Source: Limnomonas spitsbergensis
Lineage: Eukaryota; Chlorophyta; Chlorophyceae; Chlamydomonadales
Length of the DNA: 64,000 bases
NCBI GenBank assembly: GCA_037349105.1
Contig: JAYJMM010000069.1
Coordinates: forward strand, 744,001-808,000
Direction: 5' to 3'
Part shown: positions 33,927 to 45,604 of the stretch, in pieces
Numbering within the stretch: the first letter of the stretch is position 1
How the letters are laid out: each line of letters opens with the position of its first letter
Position numbers and translations under genes: made by a program
The notes under the pieces: generated by a model
Database searches by the model: none
What the model was told of the DNA's origin: nothing
The model's input: the letters and a program-made list of their open reading frames with translations, nothing else

Positions 33927-36900
33927 GTACCTGAGTGTGCATGTATCATGTCATTTGCATCGAAAATACGTTGCCACTCATTATTGGTCAATTGAATCAA
34001 GTGAATTGGGGCAGCCTCAGTTCTGAACAAGCTTGATATCTCCCATATCATCTTGCATGTATCTCCCTCAAAAGCTGATTTCCTGACATATGCAAACAGT
34101 CATGGAGGTCTGTGTGTAAATATATGTGTGCATTTGGTTTCGTGGGAAGCATAAGCCAACCCTGCTAATATATTATCAGAGGACATTTTGTTGTCAGTGT
34201 GTGTTTCATGCCAGCCATTGGGCACCAGACCTCACCTGCCTGGCCAGTGCTGAGAATTGCTGGGACTTCGAGATTCGTGCTGATGTGCTCTCACTTAATG
34301 TGCAGGATTTTTGTGCACCAGCAAACGGTACGGCAGAGGTCGCTTTCTCCAAGAGCCTGGACGAAATTTGCAGCTTGCTGAATGCGGGCCCGGTTGATGT
34401 GGAGGATCTAGAAGAAAAGGTCAAGACTTTGTGGTCTACGATTGCTTCCGAGGGAGGGGCGATTGTCATGGAAATAACAGAGGCTTTGTCACAGGTGAAA
34501 GGCAGAGAGCTTATCACAGCTGTGAACCCTAGCCACTCAGTCCTCTTCTGATGAATGCCTGGACATGAACGATCTAAATGCATTGGTTGACATTGGCCAT
34601 GCCCTTCTTGCAGGCCCCCATGGTTGGAGTCGTATTTTCGGTCGCCAAGATGTTGGTCGCGAGGGGCCTGGTGGCTGTGGTGAGTTGCGAAAATAAATAA
34701 TGGATCAGATAGATGGGGTGGGGATGCGCATCTAGGCATCTGTGGATCCAGGGAAGGCAGGGCAGGTCGTAAACGTAATGCATGTAGATCACTTTAGAGG
34801 TTATGCGCGGAACTGTGGGGGCACCTAGTTATATGTAGTACGTGAGTGAGAGTGTGAACAGCGCGGATATGGCTGTGCCCTACTAGGGCATAGCTTTAAA
34901 CCTTTTATTCTGAGTAAGAGGGGGGAGATAACCCCCTGTCGCCTTAAGTTTCCAGGTCAGCCCTTTGAAAACCAATGCAGGTTGAAATAGGCCTTCCATG
35001 AGAGGCACCTGTGTACAACAAAAAGCGAACTATCTGTTTTCTTAAGGGCACCCCTTGAATACTTTATCTGTCCTACCACCGTGCCCCATGCATTCTCACC
35101 AATTGAAAAGTGTAAAACAGTCTGGAAATAACTACTAGATGGGATCGAATCTATATGAAATCTGCCTAAAGATTCTCTGTCCCTGCCATTGGCTCCTGTA
35201 ACTTCAGGAAAACAACAAGAACCACACACAGTTGGTGAAGCTGGTCGAAGAGGCAGCTGAGATCATGAGGAGCATCTGCAAGAAACTGAAAGAGAACCGG
35301 CCGAAAGGCCTGAGCACCACATCTGACCAAAATGCAGGCATGGAAAAAAAACTCAAGGAACTTGCGCTGGTGGGTTGTAGCAGGGATGGCTAGGACTGGT
35401 TTATTTACAGTTCAGTGCCAGCCATATTTAGACCCCCAGCCGGCCTGGGCCGGCAAGAATAGTACCCTGCCCGGCGGAAAAAAGGCTACTTAGCTACCTC
35501 TGGTCCTTTCCTGACAGTTCTTGATTGATTTTCCTCCTCAAACCTCTTGGTAACATGCAAATGTTCATCACCACCACCCTGCCTGCCACAGTCCTGATCC
35601 GGTACCTGATGAAGAGCATGATATAATACCTGAAACTTTGGCACCTTTGTAATCTGGTTAAAATTGACAGTTGTTCAACTGCTGCCATTCTGTGTAGTAT
35701 CTCGTCCGCGCTGGCACTCTGTTGGACAAGTATACCAAGGCGAGCCATATTAAGAAGGGCTTCAATTGGAACAACTTCATATCTTGCGCCAAGTTCTACG
35801 TCACCGCTGCCGAGGACAATCGCTTGTTTGAGCGGTACGACAAGGGCATCAGGCGCAGCGTCAAACACCTCATGAGGATCGTAGCCCTGGAGCATGGAGC
35901 GGTTTCAGCGGTTAGCTTCTCAAAGGCGGACTTCGACAACGGCATTGAGGAGCGGGCGGCCAAGATCAAGGCCAAGATCAGGGAGCTTTCGGGAGAAGCC
36001 GACTTCGTCAAAGGGCTGGAGAGCGTTGCTTCCGATGAGGCACGCATGGCACAGGTGATTACCCTGAGGGCCTGCAACTCATTTCTGGGGGGGATATCCA
36101 GGGTTTTTACCAGTCCTTCCAAGAAGTGGGCAATGCAACCCTGAAATAAAAAACTTGCGCATCACCGAGGAAAGAAATAGGTCCGGAAGTGCCACAGCCA
36201 CCAAAACACTGTGCATGGTGGGGTAACTCCGTTGCATACGTCTGACGTACCAAGGGCACAGCCCAAGGACAGCATGGCTAAGGCACCCTTAGACAAACGG
36301 TATCACTGATTTGTCCTACCAAGCAAGTATGGCTACGGGCCGATGATGGAAGAAAATTACAGACGAGTCTCGTTCTCGGGCTTTCCCACTCGATCAGGGG
36401 CAAGCCTCCCCCCCACACACACACCCTTGACGAAGGGGTGGTCCAGGCGCATGGGCACATTCTTGGTACCTGGAACTTATGAGCCCGGAGGCAGCAGCCC
36501 AAGCCCCCGGCTGAGCTATCGCAGGCCGCTTCTTGCAGGGCTACTAAGGCACAACCTTTGGCATCTCAGTCAAGACTAAAGAATGACGTAGGGATACTAC
36601 ATTTGGTTATTTGCTCCCACAGTCCCACTATTGGCAAATTGGGGATTACTTCCCCAAACAAACCCAGGCCACTCTGCAACAGGCGAGGGGTCTTCTAAGC
36701 CAATTTCAGGGAGGGATGGAGGGGGAGATAGGGCAAAGGATTCTAGGGGATAGATAGAAGCTAAGGGAAGGACCGAAAGAGTATGGGTGAGACACACAAA
36801 GATGTGACCCTGCTAGCGACAGCTTAGGTCCGGGTGAGTGGCATTTCAGCCCCTGGGGATGACCATTGCGGGGGCACAAAGGAAGTTGTCATGGGTGTCT

Positions 36901-39900
36901 ACGGACGAATGAAGACAAGTGATAAGTAAGGAGCATGGGGCAGACGTTAAGCGAAGACGGGGAAATGAGGGGAGCATGAGCAGTGGCAGCAGGGTTTCCG
37001 ACCACGCCCGGTGCAGTATGTAGCGACCTAACAAAAAAAAAACGTCTGGGTTATTCTGGAGACCTGTTGGGAAGAAGAAGAGAAGGGGTATGGAAAGGAG
37101 GAGAAGGAGGACGGTGACACAAATTTAAATCATAGGTCATACCATTATCTAGTCGTAGAAGCCGTTGTCGAGAAATTTGGGTAGAGGACGTTGTCTCCAA
37201 ATCCGTTGCCGTCATCTAGCATATTGAGGGAGATGTGGGCCTAGACAGGTGGTGGATGGCATTTATGAAAAGCGATGGCGTTCCGCGGAGATATAGGAGG
37301 CTCAAGTAGGGAGAATCGGCACAGTCTGAGTGCCTCCCCCCGGAAAAGTGACTTGGCTGCTGAGTGTGCGTCATGGCGGAGATACGCCGACCTTTGGAGG
37401 GGCCAGGGTCTGATGGTGGGTCAGGGTCTGATCAGAGAGATGGGAAATCAAGGGCTCTATGCCTCTAGGGCTACTGCTCTAGCTTTCCATCTGCAAGCAC
37501 GTACATTTAGTACATATCCACTTTCATGAAGACAACCTCAACAGCTAGCTCCATATAGTTGGATGTGTGACAGCCTTCCAAAGTCCCATGCGAGTGGTAT
37601 TCCATTTGAATGTGTAGCACTGTAGCTTACCCCATCCCTTATCTGGTGCTCCTCCAGAAGTCCGATCCTGTCCTTGTGGTTGGGGAGGCGGAGCTCAGGC
37701 TGGATGGAGGGAAACTTGTGGATGCTGATAAACACAGCCAAAACCAAGTAAAGCTAAAATGATGGCAGTAGCATGCAGATTATTTGAAATAATAATGTAC
37801 AGCCCATGCCTTTGGCACTGGGCTGCGACTGGGCTCATTGATCTTCTGGACATCTCTGGGTAACTTTTAGTTAGGGGGAAGGGATTGCCAGGGTTCACAT
37901 GTGTTGGAGGGGAAATCGTTTATAACTGATAAACATGTTCCCACCTTCCTTTATTGCCTACCTAAGGCTACCGGAAAAATACTCTTGCTCCAATACCATG
38001 GTCAAAATATAATCAAAATATTCCCCAATTGACGAAATGTCTGGTGTTGATTGTAGGTGATGAATGAGACAGACTCCATGGAGCTCGCCACGTTGCTTGG
38101 CTTGGAGCGCGGCACCAATCGTGTGCTTGGTGCAATTAGTGCAATGTCCGAGGCTCTGGCACGTGGATCCCGATCAAAGTGGCCCCCCTGGGTGCCTCTA
38201 AATATCAAGACCAGCTGGGAGGAAGGATACGGCACTTTCCCCAACATTACAGTGGACATATTCCTCCGCGGCGGGAACCGCAGTCAACTCTTCAATGTGT
38301 CGGATCTGGAGTCCCGCCTCCACACTCGCATAGACTTGGAAGCCAGCTTACTCGGCCAGGAGGTCCAAGAGATGGCCAAGGAGGAGGCTTTGGAGCGCAT
38401 GGTTAAGGAGTACGTGGCCAATAAGCAAGACATAGTCCACGAGATTAACTTTGCCTTCTTCTTAGATAAACTATGGTGAGCAGGGGTAGTCACAATTTTG
38501 ACATAAGACAAGGAGAGCCAGAAATAGATAAACTTATCAATCTTATTTTGGCCTGACCCTTCCATTGCCTCCAGATCCTCGTCTAAAGAAGTCAACATAC
38601 AAAGTTCAAATTAAAACGGCTTTGTTTTGTCAATCGGCAGAACAGTGGGCATCCACTGGCCGGCCCTTAAACATTATAAAAACGCTGGAAACGCTCAGAC
38701 ACTGTCAATTGTGGCTTCTAAGTACATCAGGCCACCAGACTTATACTTGCGAGAGCAAGCGGCTCCAGAGTAGGGACTTTGGCTGCCGATGTCATGCAGA
38801 TGATTGAGAGCGGTAGCTTTCCTCTTCAAAGCTCTTCACCAGTGGGCGGACAGCTGAGCATGCAACCCTTGCATGCCATATGCTAAATCTTTTATCCGGA
38901 AGTGGACCTGGTAGCCATGCTGCTCGTGCATATGGAGCCATGCCCTCAACCATGTGGGTAGAGGGGGATGCAGCATAGCCCTTGAACGTTGTAAGCTGAT
39001 TTGTATGGCAAGCTGACGTTTGGGTTGTGGGCTGTAATAAGACACCTAGCTTTTAAGTCACATTAGCATGTCTTTGATGCACACTTTGGCCAGCTCAGTC
39101 TTGCACTCAGGAGCAATACTGCTGGGTCACAATGATGCAAAGGCCACTAGCTTTGGAAGTCCATGGCTCCAAGCTGAGTCAGAGTGATTCCTAACCCAGT
39201 ATCTCTTACTCATTCCCGCTTGGGTGCATGGACTGCATGTCTTCATGATGCAAGCAAAAAATTATCCACATCTCACTGACCACTCACGCAGTGGCGAATC
39301 TACAGCGCTGGCCACATTCGAGTTTGCGATGTTGAAGCTCGTCTCTGAGCGCTTCAAAATCATCCCGTATGCCCCGTGAGTACTGACTCAATGGAACCGT
39401 GACATATTGTTCCAGGGTGATCTGGGATTTGGGCTCATCGCCTCCAGTATGGAACTTCAGGTTTTTAACCTCATACACTTCTGCAATTTTTGGAGTTCGG
39501 TAGGTTGGAAGTTTATTTGCTACCAAGATGACACTATCTGTCCTCCTCCTGACTCAATTTGTGATGCAACACGCCGTAGGCCGGTCTCGGAGAGGAGCTG
39601 GCGCCTACGACTAAGGTTATTAGACAACCCAACATCTGCGAGACGTCGATATAAACCAGGCAGAGCGTCTAAGGCAATCACTAGTTTATTCTCGAGTGGA
39701 CATCAAGGTGCGGAGGATGCTCATGCAGGTTCGGCATCAGAACTGGGACGAAAGGCGGAGCCAGTGGCCGAAGGCAACGCAACTGGGACCGAAACCATCG
39801 GAGATGGGACGGAAGGCGAGGCCAGTGATGATAACGGGGCCCGTCTGCTTGTGGTCTATGCCGACACTGGCGTTGGCAAGTCCACTCTCGCTTCAACGCT

Positions 39901-42900
39901 TTATGTGGAGGACTATAAAGACTCAAGCATTGCCGCCTTCCATTTTTGCAAGCAGGGGGATGCAACGTGAGTTTGGGAGGACTCGTCATGACATTATATG
40001 GAGTGGGTGTCCACTTTGTCAGGTGATGTAGGCTGGGGTAGCTGCCCTTCCCCAGAAATGCAGAAACTCTCGTAGCCACCTTGCTAACTAGTTAGCATCC
40101 TCACTTTTCCGTTGCCCATGTGACCCCATCCAGGCGTTCAGACCCTGTCACCATGTTCAAGTCCATAGCCTACCAGCTGGCCACCAAGTTCCCCTGCTTG
40201 GCCGAGATATACAGCAATATGGAGGAGCAGGACCTAGACAACGCTTTGAACGGCAGCCCCGCACTCGCCTTTGAGAAATTGCTGTTAGGTGCGGTGGGCA
40301 AAGGTTGCCTCGCACATGGTCAGGGATCCCGCAGGCGGAGCGAGGAGAGTTGGGGCATGACTCGGTCGCAACTTATCACAACCCTTTATGTCCTTTCCAT
40401 TTTCTAACTTGCACGCAATGACTAAAATATGTGTTGACATTTATCGACATGGAGAGACTACCGGTATAGAGACTGTAAGGCTGTCATTTTAGAGGCTTGT
40501 TGGCTAGTATCTATGGGTTCCTCACTTAGGTTGCCTCAACTTGTATGTTCCTTGCCGCAGCCAATCTCAGGTTAGTAGCCCACCTTAACCCCCTGGAACT
40601 AATCATTTGGACATGTCTCTTGACCTTCCTCTACGCATTCCAGGTCCGCTCTCGGACGTCGCTTCCGAGCTGCCCGACTCCGTGGTCATCCTCATTGACG
40701 GCCTAGACGAGTGCGCTGACAAGGAAAAGAGGAATCCAATCCTCGAAGCCTTGCTAAGCATGGCACGTCTGCCTGAGCAGGTGGGTTGAAGTTTTGAGGT
40801 TGTACACTTTATTTCCAAGCTTACTTTTCAAGAAGTGAAACGTCATTATTGCACTTGTAGCTAAATGGGATTGAGGGATGAAATCCGATATGTGTAATGA
40901 CAGAGGATGGGAAGGACCAGTTGCCAGAGCCGCATTCCTATACATGAGGTCCTGATGGAATCACTTGATTCACTGAAGGGATCGATCCCGGAAGTTGTCC
41001 AGAAGCTGCCCAGTTGTAAGCTGTCCTAGCTGTCCATGGGCTGTCCCGGGGCTATATGTGGGGAATGGGTCAGATTCCCCAGTGGCATGCCCGTCTTCAA
41101 GGGACACTCTTACTTTGGTACTTGGAGACAACCGTCATTTATATCATATATAGACTTGATCATCATGTATTTAATTTTCATTTGCCTGCTTGCTCTTTCA
41201 GGTCAAGTTTGTGGTGATGACTCAGCGGAAGTTGTACATAAAGGAATCGCTAGAGACCAACTTTCAAGACTCCATCACTGTGATGGAGATTGAGCGTGAC
41301 AGCCCTGGAGGGTGGTGGCAGTGGCACGAAGATGACATGCGCCAGGCCATCAACCAGGAGTTACTCACCCGGGGCTGCCCGGAGGCTAACCTGGACGCTG
41401 CTGTGGAAAAGGTCCTAGAGAAGTCTCAGGGCTCCTTCGCGTACGTGGATCCTGCCATGGATGAGCTTGACATGCACCTGGAGGACCTCAAGCAGCAGCA
41501 GCATCAGCTCTCCGCAGGGCTGTCAGACAGCGATGCCAGTCAGGCCTTTTGGACCTCCGAGACCAGCCTGTCCAATGCCTTACCTAATACCCAGGACGAG
41601 GCGTTCTACATGCACTTTGACCGCTTGTGGACAGCCATCAGTGCGGCTGCCGCCGGGGATGAAGAGGCGGCCGCCTATTACCAGGAGCGTCTGCGGCTCC
41701 TGCTTTCGATGCTTTGCGGGGCCCGGGAGCCTCCGACGGTGCCTCAGTTATCATTGTGGATAGATTGCACCAAGACTGAGGTGACGGGGCTCCTTGAGGT
41801 GCTAGGGACATCATTCTCGGTGCACATCGATGACGGCCGGGTCAGGGGCTTCCACTGGTCCCTATACGACTGGCTGCTGGATCCAGACCGAAGTGGCACT
41901 TACCATGTTAAGGTAAGAGGACACCTGGAGCTTGAAAGTATACTATGCATGGGGTATAGATCATGTATGGGGTGGATACCAGGCTGAACGGGGGTAAAAA
42001 GGGGAGGGGACAGGCTTCATTGACTACCAGAGTACAAGCGAAGGGTAGTTTGTAACTGAAATTAATTGTTTTCACTCGCTGTGGTGAGGCCAAGCCAAGA
42101 CAAGCTCTCACGAGGCCATACCAGGACTGAACCTTCCACCCTTATATTGTACTAACCCTCCTAAGTTGCTGGCACTTGGTGGCATGAGGGCCGTAAATGA
42201 TTGCCTATTGCATTGTTGAAGCTCAGTTATTCATGAGGGGGGCATGATGCTGCCATGTCTGATTCCTCAGTAATCTGATCTCTCTCACATTCAGAGGCTG
42301 TCCAAAGGGTTGACTGCTGGGATAATGCAATTTATGCCCGCCCAATGCTCTTACTCAGATCCTCAGGCAACAATCGGTGGAGGATGAGCCCAGCAATGTT
42401 GCCGGTGAGGAGCCTGATGAGGAGGGATATGAGGAGGATTTTCATGAGGAAAATGAGGCGGACACAGAGATCCCGGAGCCTCCACTGGAGCGCATTGTAA
42501 GTTGGATTCGGAGTGGGACATGATTGGTTGCCATGAGTCACATTTCTTGTTTAGCTAAGATCCCTCACTTCAGGTGCATGTCTAAGGGATTGACAGGGGA
42601 AGAACTCCAAGATGTGTGCATTTCCGGGGCACTTTGGGTTTCAGCACACTCAGCATGTCAACATTTGGGGCTCAGAGCTCTACCATCAATAACTGGCATC
42701 GAGCCTTTGAAAAACTGTGGAAATTGTTCCAGTTGCATGATTCCTTAAAAATTGTCCTCCTCCAACCCAACACCATTGTGCCCCCCACCTGCCCCCACCT
42801 GATCATCACCTGACCCTCTCGTAGGCACCCCCTGCTCATGTCCCGCCGACCCCCCTTATGGATGAGGAGGAACAGCTGAAGCACGCTATCTTGGCCTACC

Positions 42901-43663
42901 TCACAGACAGGGGCCCGATCTACGAGGGGGGCTATGTCTTGGGCAGACATTTGGCCGAACACATCAAAGTTCGTCACGCTGATATGCTTCTCCGTTCTGG
43001 TTACGTGAGTGTCAGGGTTCGGATGAGAGAGGGAAAGCATTGATAATCTCATATGACTGCGTAAGCACGCATTTTTACTGATTACCACTGCCCTGTGCTT
43101 TATAATTTTTCAGAAGTTGCTTAAGTTCATCGATGCCAAGATGAAGGACACCGTGGCCTTGAACGTTCCAAATGGTAAACGATATCGTTCAGATTGGGAA
43201 GCCAAGGTGAAGGGGGGCGATGATGATGATGATGATGAAGATGATGATGATGATGATGAAGACGAGGAGGAGGAGGAGCTGAAGGAGGCCATCTTGGATT
43301 ACCTCAAGTCCAAGGGCCAAGTTTACGTGAGGGGCAGCGATTTGGGCGAATTCTTACGAGATGAGCACCCCGATCTCGGTCACATTTACGCCATGGTGAG
43401 TTGATGGCTTGGGGTACATGAAGAGTGCAATTTGTCATCAAAACTCACGGGTGTGCGTAATCTGCGTATGTCACCTCTCTATATATATTGTTTGGTATCA
43501 TATATTATAACCGGTGTGCTGATTACCATCGCATTGCCACATTCCTTAACCATTTCAGGGGTTGCTAATATACATCGAGGATGAGATGGAGGACACCGTG
43601 GATGTGAAAGTTCCAAAGAGAGAACCATCACAGTGGGCGGTCAAGGCAAAGGGGCGGTGGTGA
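31837..43663 (+). CDS. NLR/STAND-like gene: Ala-rich N-terminus, MLKL/HeLo-like bundle, NACHT, tandem winged-helix-like modules
   Basis: Exons that join in matching phase: 31837-32265, 32454-33926, 34306-34494, 34614-34679, 35208-35369, 35698-36054, 38057-38475; then, after an unresolved join, a P-loop exon ending 39966, 40134-40288, 40644-40780, 41202-41912, 42359-42496, 42825-43004, 43114-43395 and 43559-43663 (TGA stop). Domains in order: Ala/Pro-rich low complexity, a four-helix bundle like the N-terminus of MLKL/HeLo proteins, NACHT NTPase with winged helix, an acidic linker and two copies of a small C-terminal module. In fungi and animals NACHT proteins sense ligands and oligomerise, and HeLo/MLKL bundles permeabilise membranes during cell death, so an intracellular immune or cell-death receptor is the natural inference. 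No LRR, WD40 or ankyrin repeats are seen; the C-terminal modules would be the sensor. The start codon and the join at 38.5-39.6 kb are not resolved. Confidence 0.7.
34306..36054 (+). CDS. MLKL/HeLo-like four-helix-bundle exons of the NLR-like gene
   Basis: Four exons, all phase 0. 34306-34494 (FCAPANGTAEVAF... VEDLEEKVKTLWSTIASEGG), 34614-34679 (PMVGVVFSVAKMLVARGLVA), 35208-35369 (HTQLVKLVEEAAEIMRSICK) and 35698-36054 (LVRAGTLLDKYTKASHIKKG, FYVTAAEDNRLFERYDKGIR). The pattern of a helix with L..L...A..I...I...L, a second with L..A..LL.KY.K.S..KK and then F..L...I and R..K.L is that of the N-terminal adaptor bundle of MLKL and related HeLo/RPW8-type domains. These four-helix bundles insert in or disrupt membranes once their receptor or kinase part is activated. 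The call rests on pattern and position before a NACHT, not on a profile search. Confidence 0.55.
36055..38056. other. Long intron (2 kb) of the NLR-like gene
   Basis: The intron has a GTGATT donor and a TTGATTGTAG acceptor. I see no coding block or recognisable element inside. Confidence 0.4.
38057..38475 (+). CDS. Exon between bundle and NACHT of the NLR-like gene
   Basis: The exon starts in phase 0 and ends in phase 2 before GTGAGC. It encodes MNETDSMELATLLGLERGTN, WVPLNIKTSWEEGYGTFPNI, LHTRIDLEASLLGQEVQEMA and INFAFFLDKLW. It is well-composed mixed alpha/beta protein sequence with no family I recognise. An LDK.W ending just before an NTPase is reminiscent of linker segments in NLRs. The next exon is uncertain: an acceptor at 39579 (exon from 39580) has the right phase but a poor pyrimidine tract. 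Confidence 0.5.
39580..39966 (+). CDS. NACHT P-loop exon of the NLR-like gene
   Basis: It ends with RLLVVYADTGVGKSTLASTL, a Walker A motif in a NACHT context (hydrophobic strand, ADTGVGKST; the usual first Gly is Ala), then SSIAAFHFCKQGDAT, where AAFHFC matches the NACHT strand after helix 1. The donor GTGAGT at 39967 is phase 2 and joins 40134 precisely. The upstream part (GAEDAHAGSASELG...) is Gly/Glu-rich linker; its start is the least certain boundary of the gene. Confidence 0.6.
40134..40780 (+). CDS. NACHT core exons including Walker B
   Basis: Exon 40134-40288 reads RSDPVTMFKSIAYQLATKFP and ALAFEKLLLG. Exon 40644-40780 reads PLSDVASELPDSVVILIDGL followed by DECADKEKRNPILEALLSMA. SDP..M..SIAYQLA and VVILIDGLDEC are hallmark NACHT sequences: the latter is Walker B with the DGLDEC signature. 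The joins are phase 2 and phase 1 and keep the frame. Sequences between the exons (40289-40643) are intronic. Confidence 0.75.
41202..41912 (+). CDS. NACHT sensor and winged-helix exon
   Basis: The exon is 237 codons, phase 0 both ends. It begins VKFVVMTQRKLYIKESLE, the strand and Arg of the NACHT sensor-1 region (normally .K.IVTSR), then MRQAINQELLTRGC and LEKSQGSFAYVDPAMDEL (usual form K..G.F.YA..AL..L). The later part, RLRLLLSMLCGAREPPTVPQ followed by LLEVLGTSFSVHID and VRGFHWSLYDWLLDPDRSG, is the winged-helix half typical of fungal-type NACHT proteins (ilsvL..AreP.t...L, ..FH.SF.DFL.D). This confirms a STAND NTPase rather than a generic P-loop protein. Confidence 0.75.
42359..43663 (+). 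CDS. C-terminal exons: acidic linker and two winged-helix-like modules
   Basis: 42359-42496 encodes a Glu/Asp-rich linker. 42825-43004 plus the start of 43114-43395 encodes module 1 (LKHAILAYLTDRGPIYEGGY, LLKFIDAKMKDTVALNVP). The rest of 43114-43395 has a poly-Asp/Glu tract, then module 2 (LKEAILDYLKSKGQVYVRGS), which ends in 43559-43663 (LLIYIEDEMEDTVDVKVP) before TGA at 43661-43663. All joins are phase 0. The pattern, helix, helix with LG..L, helix and a short beta wing, resembles OST-HTH/LOTUS-type winged helices of about 75 residues. That is a tentative call. Each module is split by an intron at the same place, so the pair arose by exon duplication. Confidence 0.6.
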
Positions 43664-45600
43664 TATCGGACATTGGATGGGGACATCTAGCGAGGCTAGC
43701 GAGGCAGGGGTGGGTGGCATGCTTGGCCCAATAGGCAAAACTTAAAAGATTTCGAACGGCTTTGATGCATTCTTCCGCCTGCCCTTAGTTTTCGAACCTG
43801 CTAGACGAATTTCGTTGAGCAATGAAGCACTTCATATAGGTTTCCTCTCAACTATCGGATGTCATGATTTTGTCAAATCAACTAATCAGATGTGCGTTAT
43901 TGTCCTTGCCTCGAATTATTTCGTGTTACGCCTAAGCTGGCAAAATAAGCACAATTCATCGTGTGGAATGATCCACTTAGGTTTGAGAAGAACATTGAGA
44001 AGAACACGGTCATGTTTAGGACTCAGTTAATTGGCTAAGTTATCAACGAACACTCTTTGCAACGTTTCACACTCAATATGCATTTGTATGTGATTGGAAA
44101 GGATTTTCCGAGTTGTAGGATGGAAAGGCAGGCTACGAGGACATCGTTTTTAATTGCGAATGGTACCATTACTATTCTTATGGTTGTCTTGACATTGTGC
44201 ATATTTGGGGCCTTTTCCCTCAACCTGCTTGTAAAAGTTGTGAGTGACTTGTAATCGCAATCGTGTGTCGCGTGATAACTATTATAATGAGAACTGTACT
44301 GCTGATACGTTGGATCTGTGAAATATTTACCTTATCTTCTGCACTATCTTCTGCACTGGGGTTTATTCCCATGCTACTGCCCGGTGGTTGTGTGTTTGTT
44401 GCTAGCCCACGGGGGTCACTGGTTTTCGCTCGCTGTCCTGGCGTCCAACAGAGCATCACATTTGATGCATGGGACATGTGTACAGGGTGGTAAAGGTCAA
44501 TGACGTTACACCTCTGGGCCATACTAAAAATGGCTAGCTCGGCCGTGTGGGCGCCTAACTAATAGTGCATGAAAAAAAGAAAGAGGGGAAATAAAGTTTA
44601 GGGACTGACATAAGGCTAGAAAATAAAGGCAAAGGAAGTACCAGCCTTTGAGAACGTCTACGCCTCAGCGATATTTACCGCGTATTCCACAAAAGCATCC
44701 CAAGCAAGTGGTCATCCCACCAAAGTCTGCCACGGTACAACTCGAAGAAGATTTATTTCTAGAACCGTTCGGAGGCCCATCCTCGCTGTCAATCTAGGTT
44801 AAGGTGCCAGCCAAAGGGTGTTGGCCGCCGATCTTCCATTGTGGGCTGGGTGAAGCTTAGGGTCGCTGGAGGCGCCCAAAGGGATGGCTTCGTCATAAAC
44901 GCGCTGGAGGTCAGCTTGGAAACCCAAGTAGGGAAAACCAAATAAGACCAACTACCCCCCCCCAATGGTCAAACAACAAGTATTCTCAATGTTACTCTCA
45001 ATTACTCTCAATGCATTGCAGTTATTGCCAAACGTTTTTTTGTTCAATAGATCATCCACACTTGAATTTTCAAAAGGTCACAATTTCCATCCATCCCCCA
45101 TCAGCTCCTCCCGCAGAACCCCGGCTCCTCCCGCAGAACCCCGGCTCCATCTTGTTCAGACATTGCCCGGCCGAGTTGCCGTCCCGTAGATCCCCGCCAT
45201 GCCGTGCTCTCCCTTAATCCTGAGCCCGGGTCCACTCAGTGAGCAAGCTGATACCATCTCCGCGCTCCGCTCCATCTTCTGTCTCAAGAGGAGACACGTG
45301 ATGACTATCGAAGGCCAGGTCTTTTGCCTTATCACGAGTCAGGACTTAATGCCTTGTCAGGACTTTTGCATTGTCAGGACTAGTGCAAGAGATAAGTTAA
45401 GAATAGTCTAGTGCATGTGAGGCTCGGGCACAGATCCGGGATCCCAATGCTGGTGCACCCCTTTCCTCCATAAGTAATTATGCGCCTGGGGCTAGCCTTT
45501 TCACCGCTACCAGTGCACACCCCCATACAGTAGAACTCAGCTGAACTCAGAGCCCCGACTGTAGTTCGAATGCTTCTGTTCAGCACCCAGACTGACTGCA
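43664..45600. other. Intergenic region with no recognised gene
   Basis: A copy of the dispersed repeat (44442-44480, GAGCATCACATTTGATGC) is preceded by CACTGGTTTTCGCTCGCT, the inverse of a block near 1514. Twin CTCCTCCCGCAGAACCCCGG units lie at 45105-45144. There is no convincing exon. Confidence 0.45.
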
Positions 45601-45604
45601 CCAA

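Noticed and set aside
43110..43292. Minus-strand poly-Ser frame
   Set aside because: It is antisense of the poly-Asp/Glu linker in the NLR-like gene.
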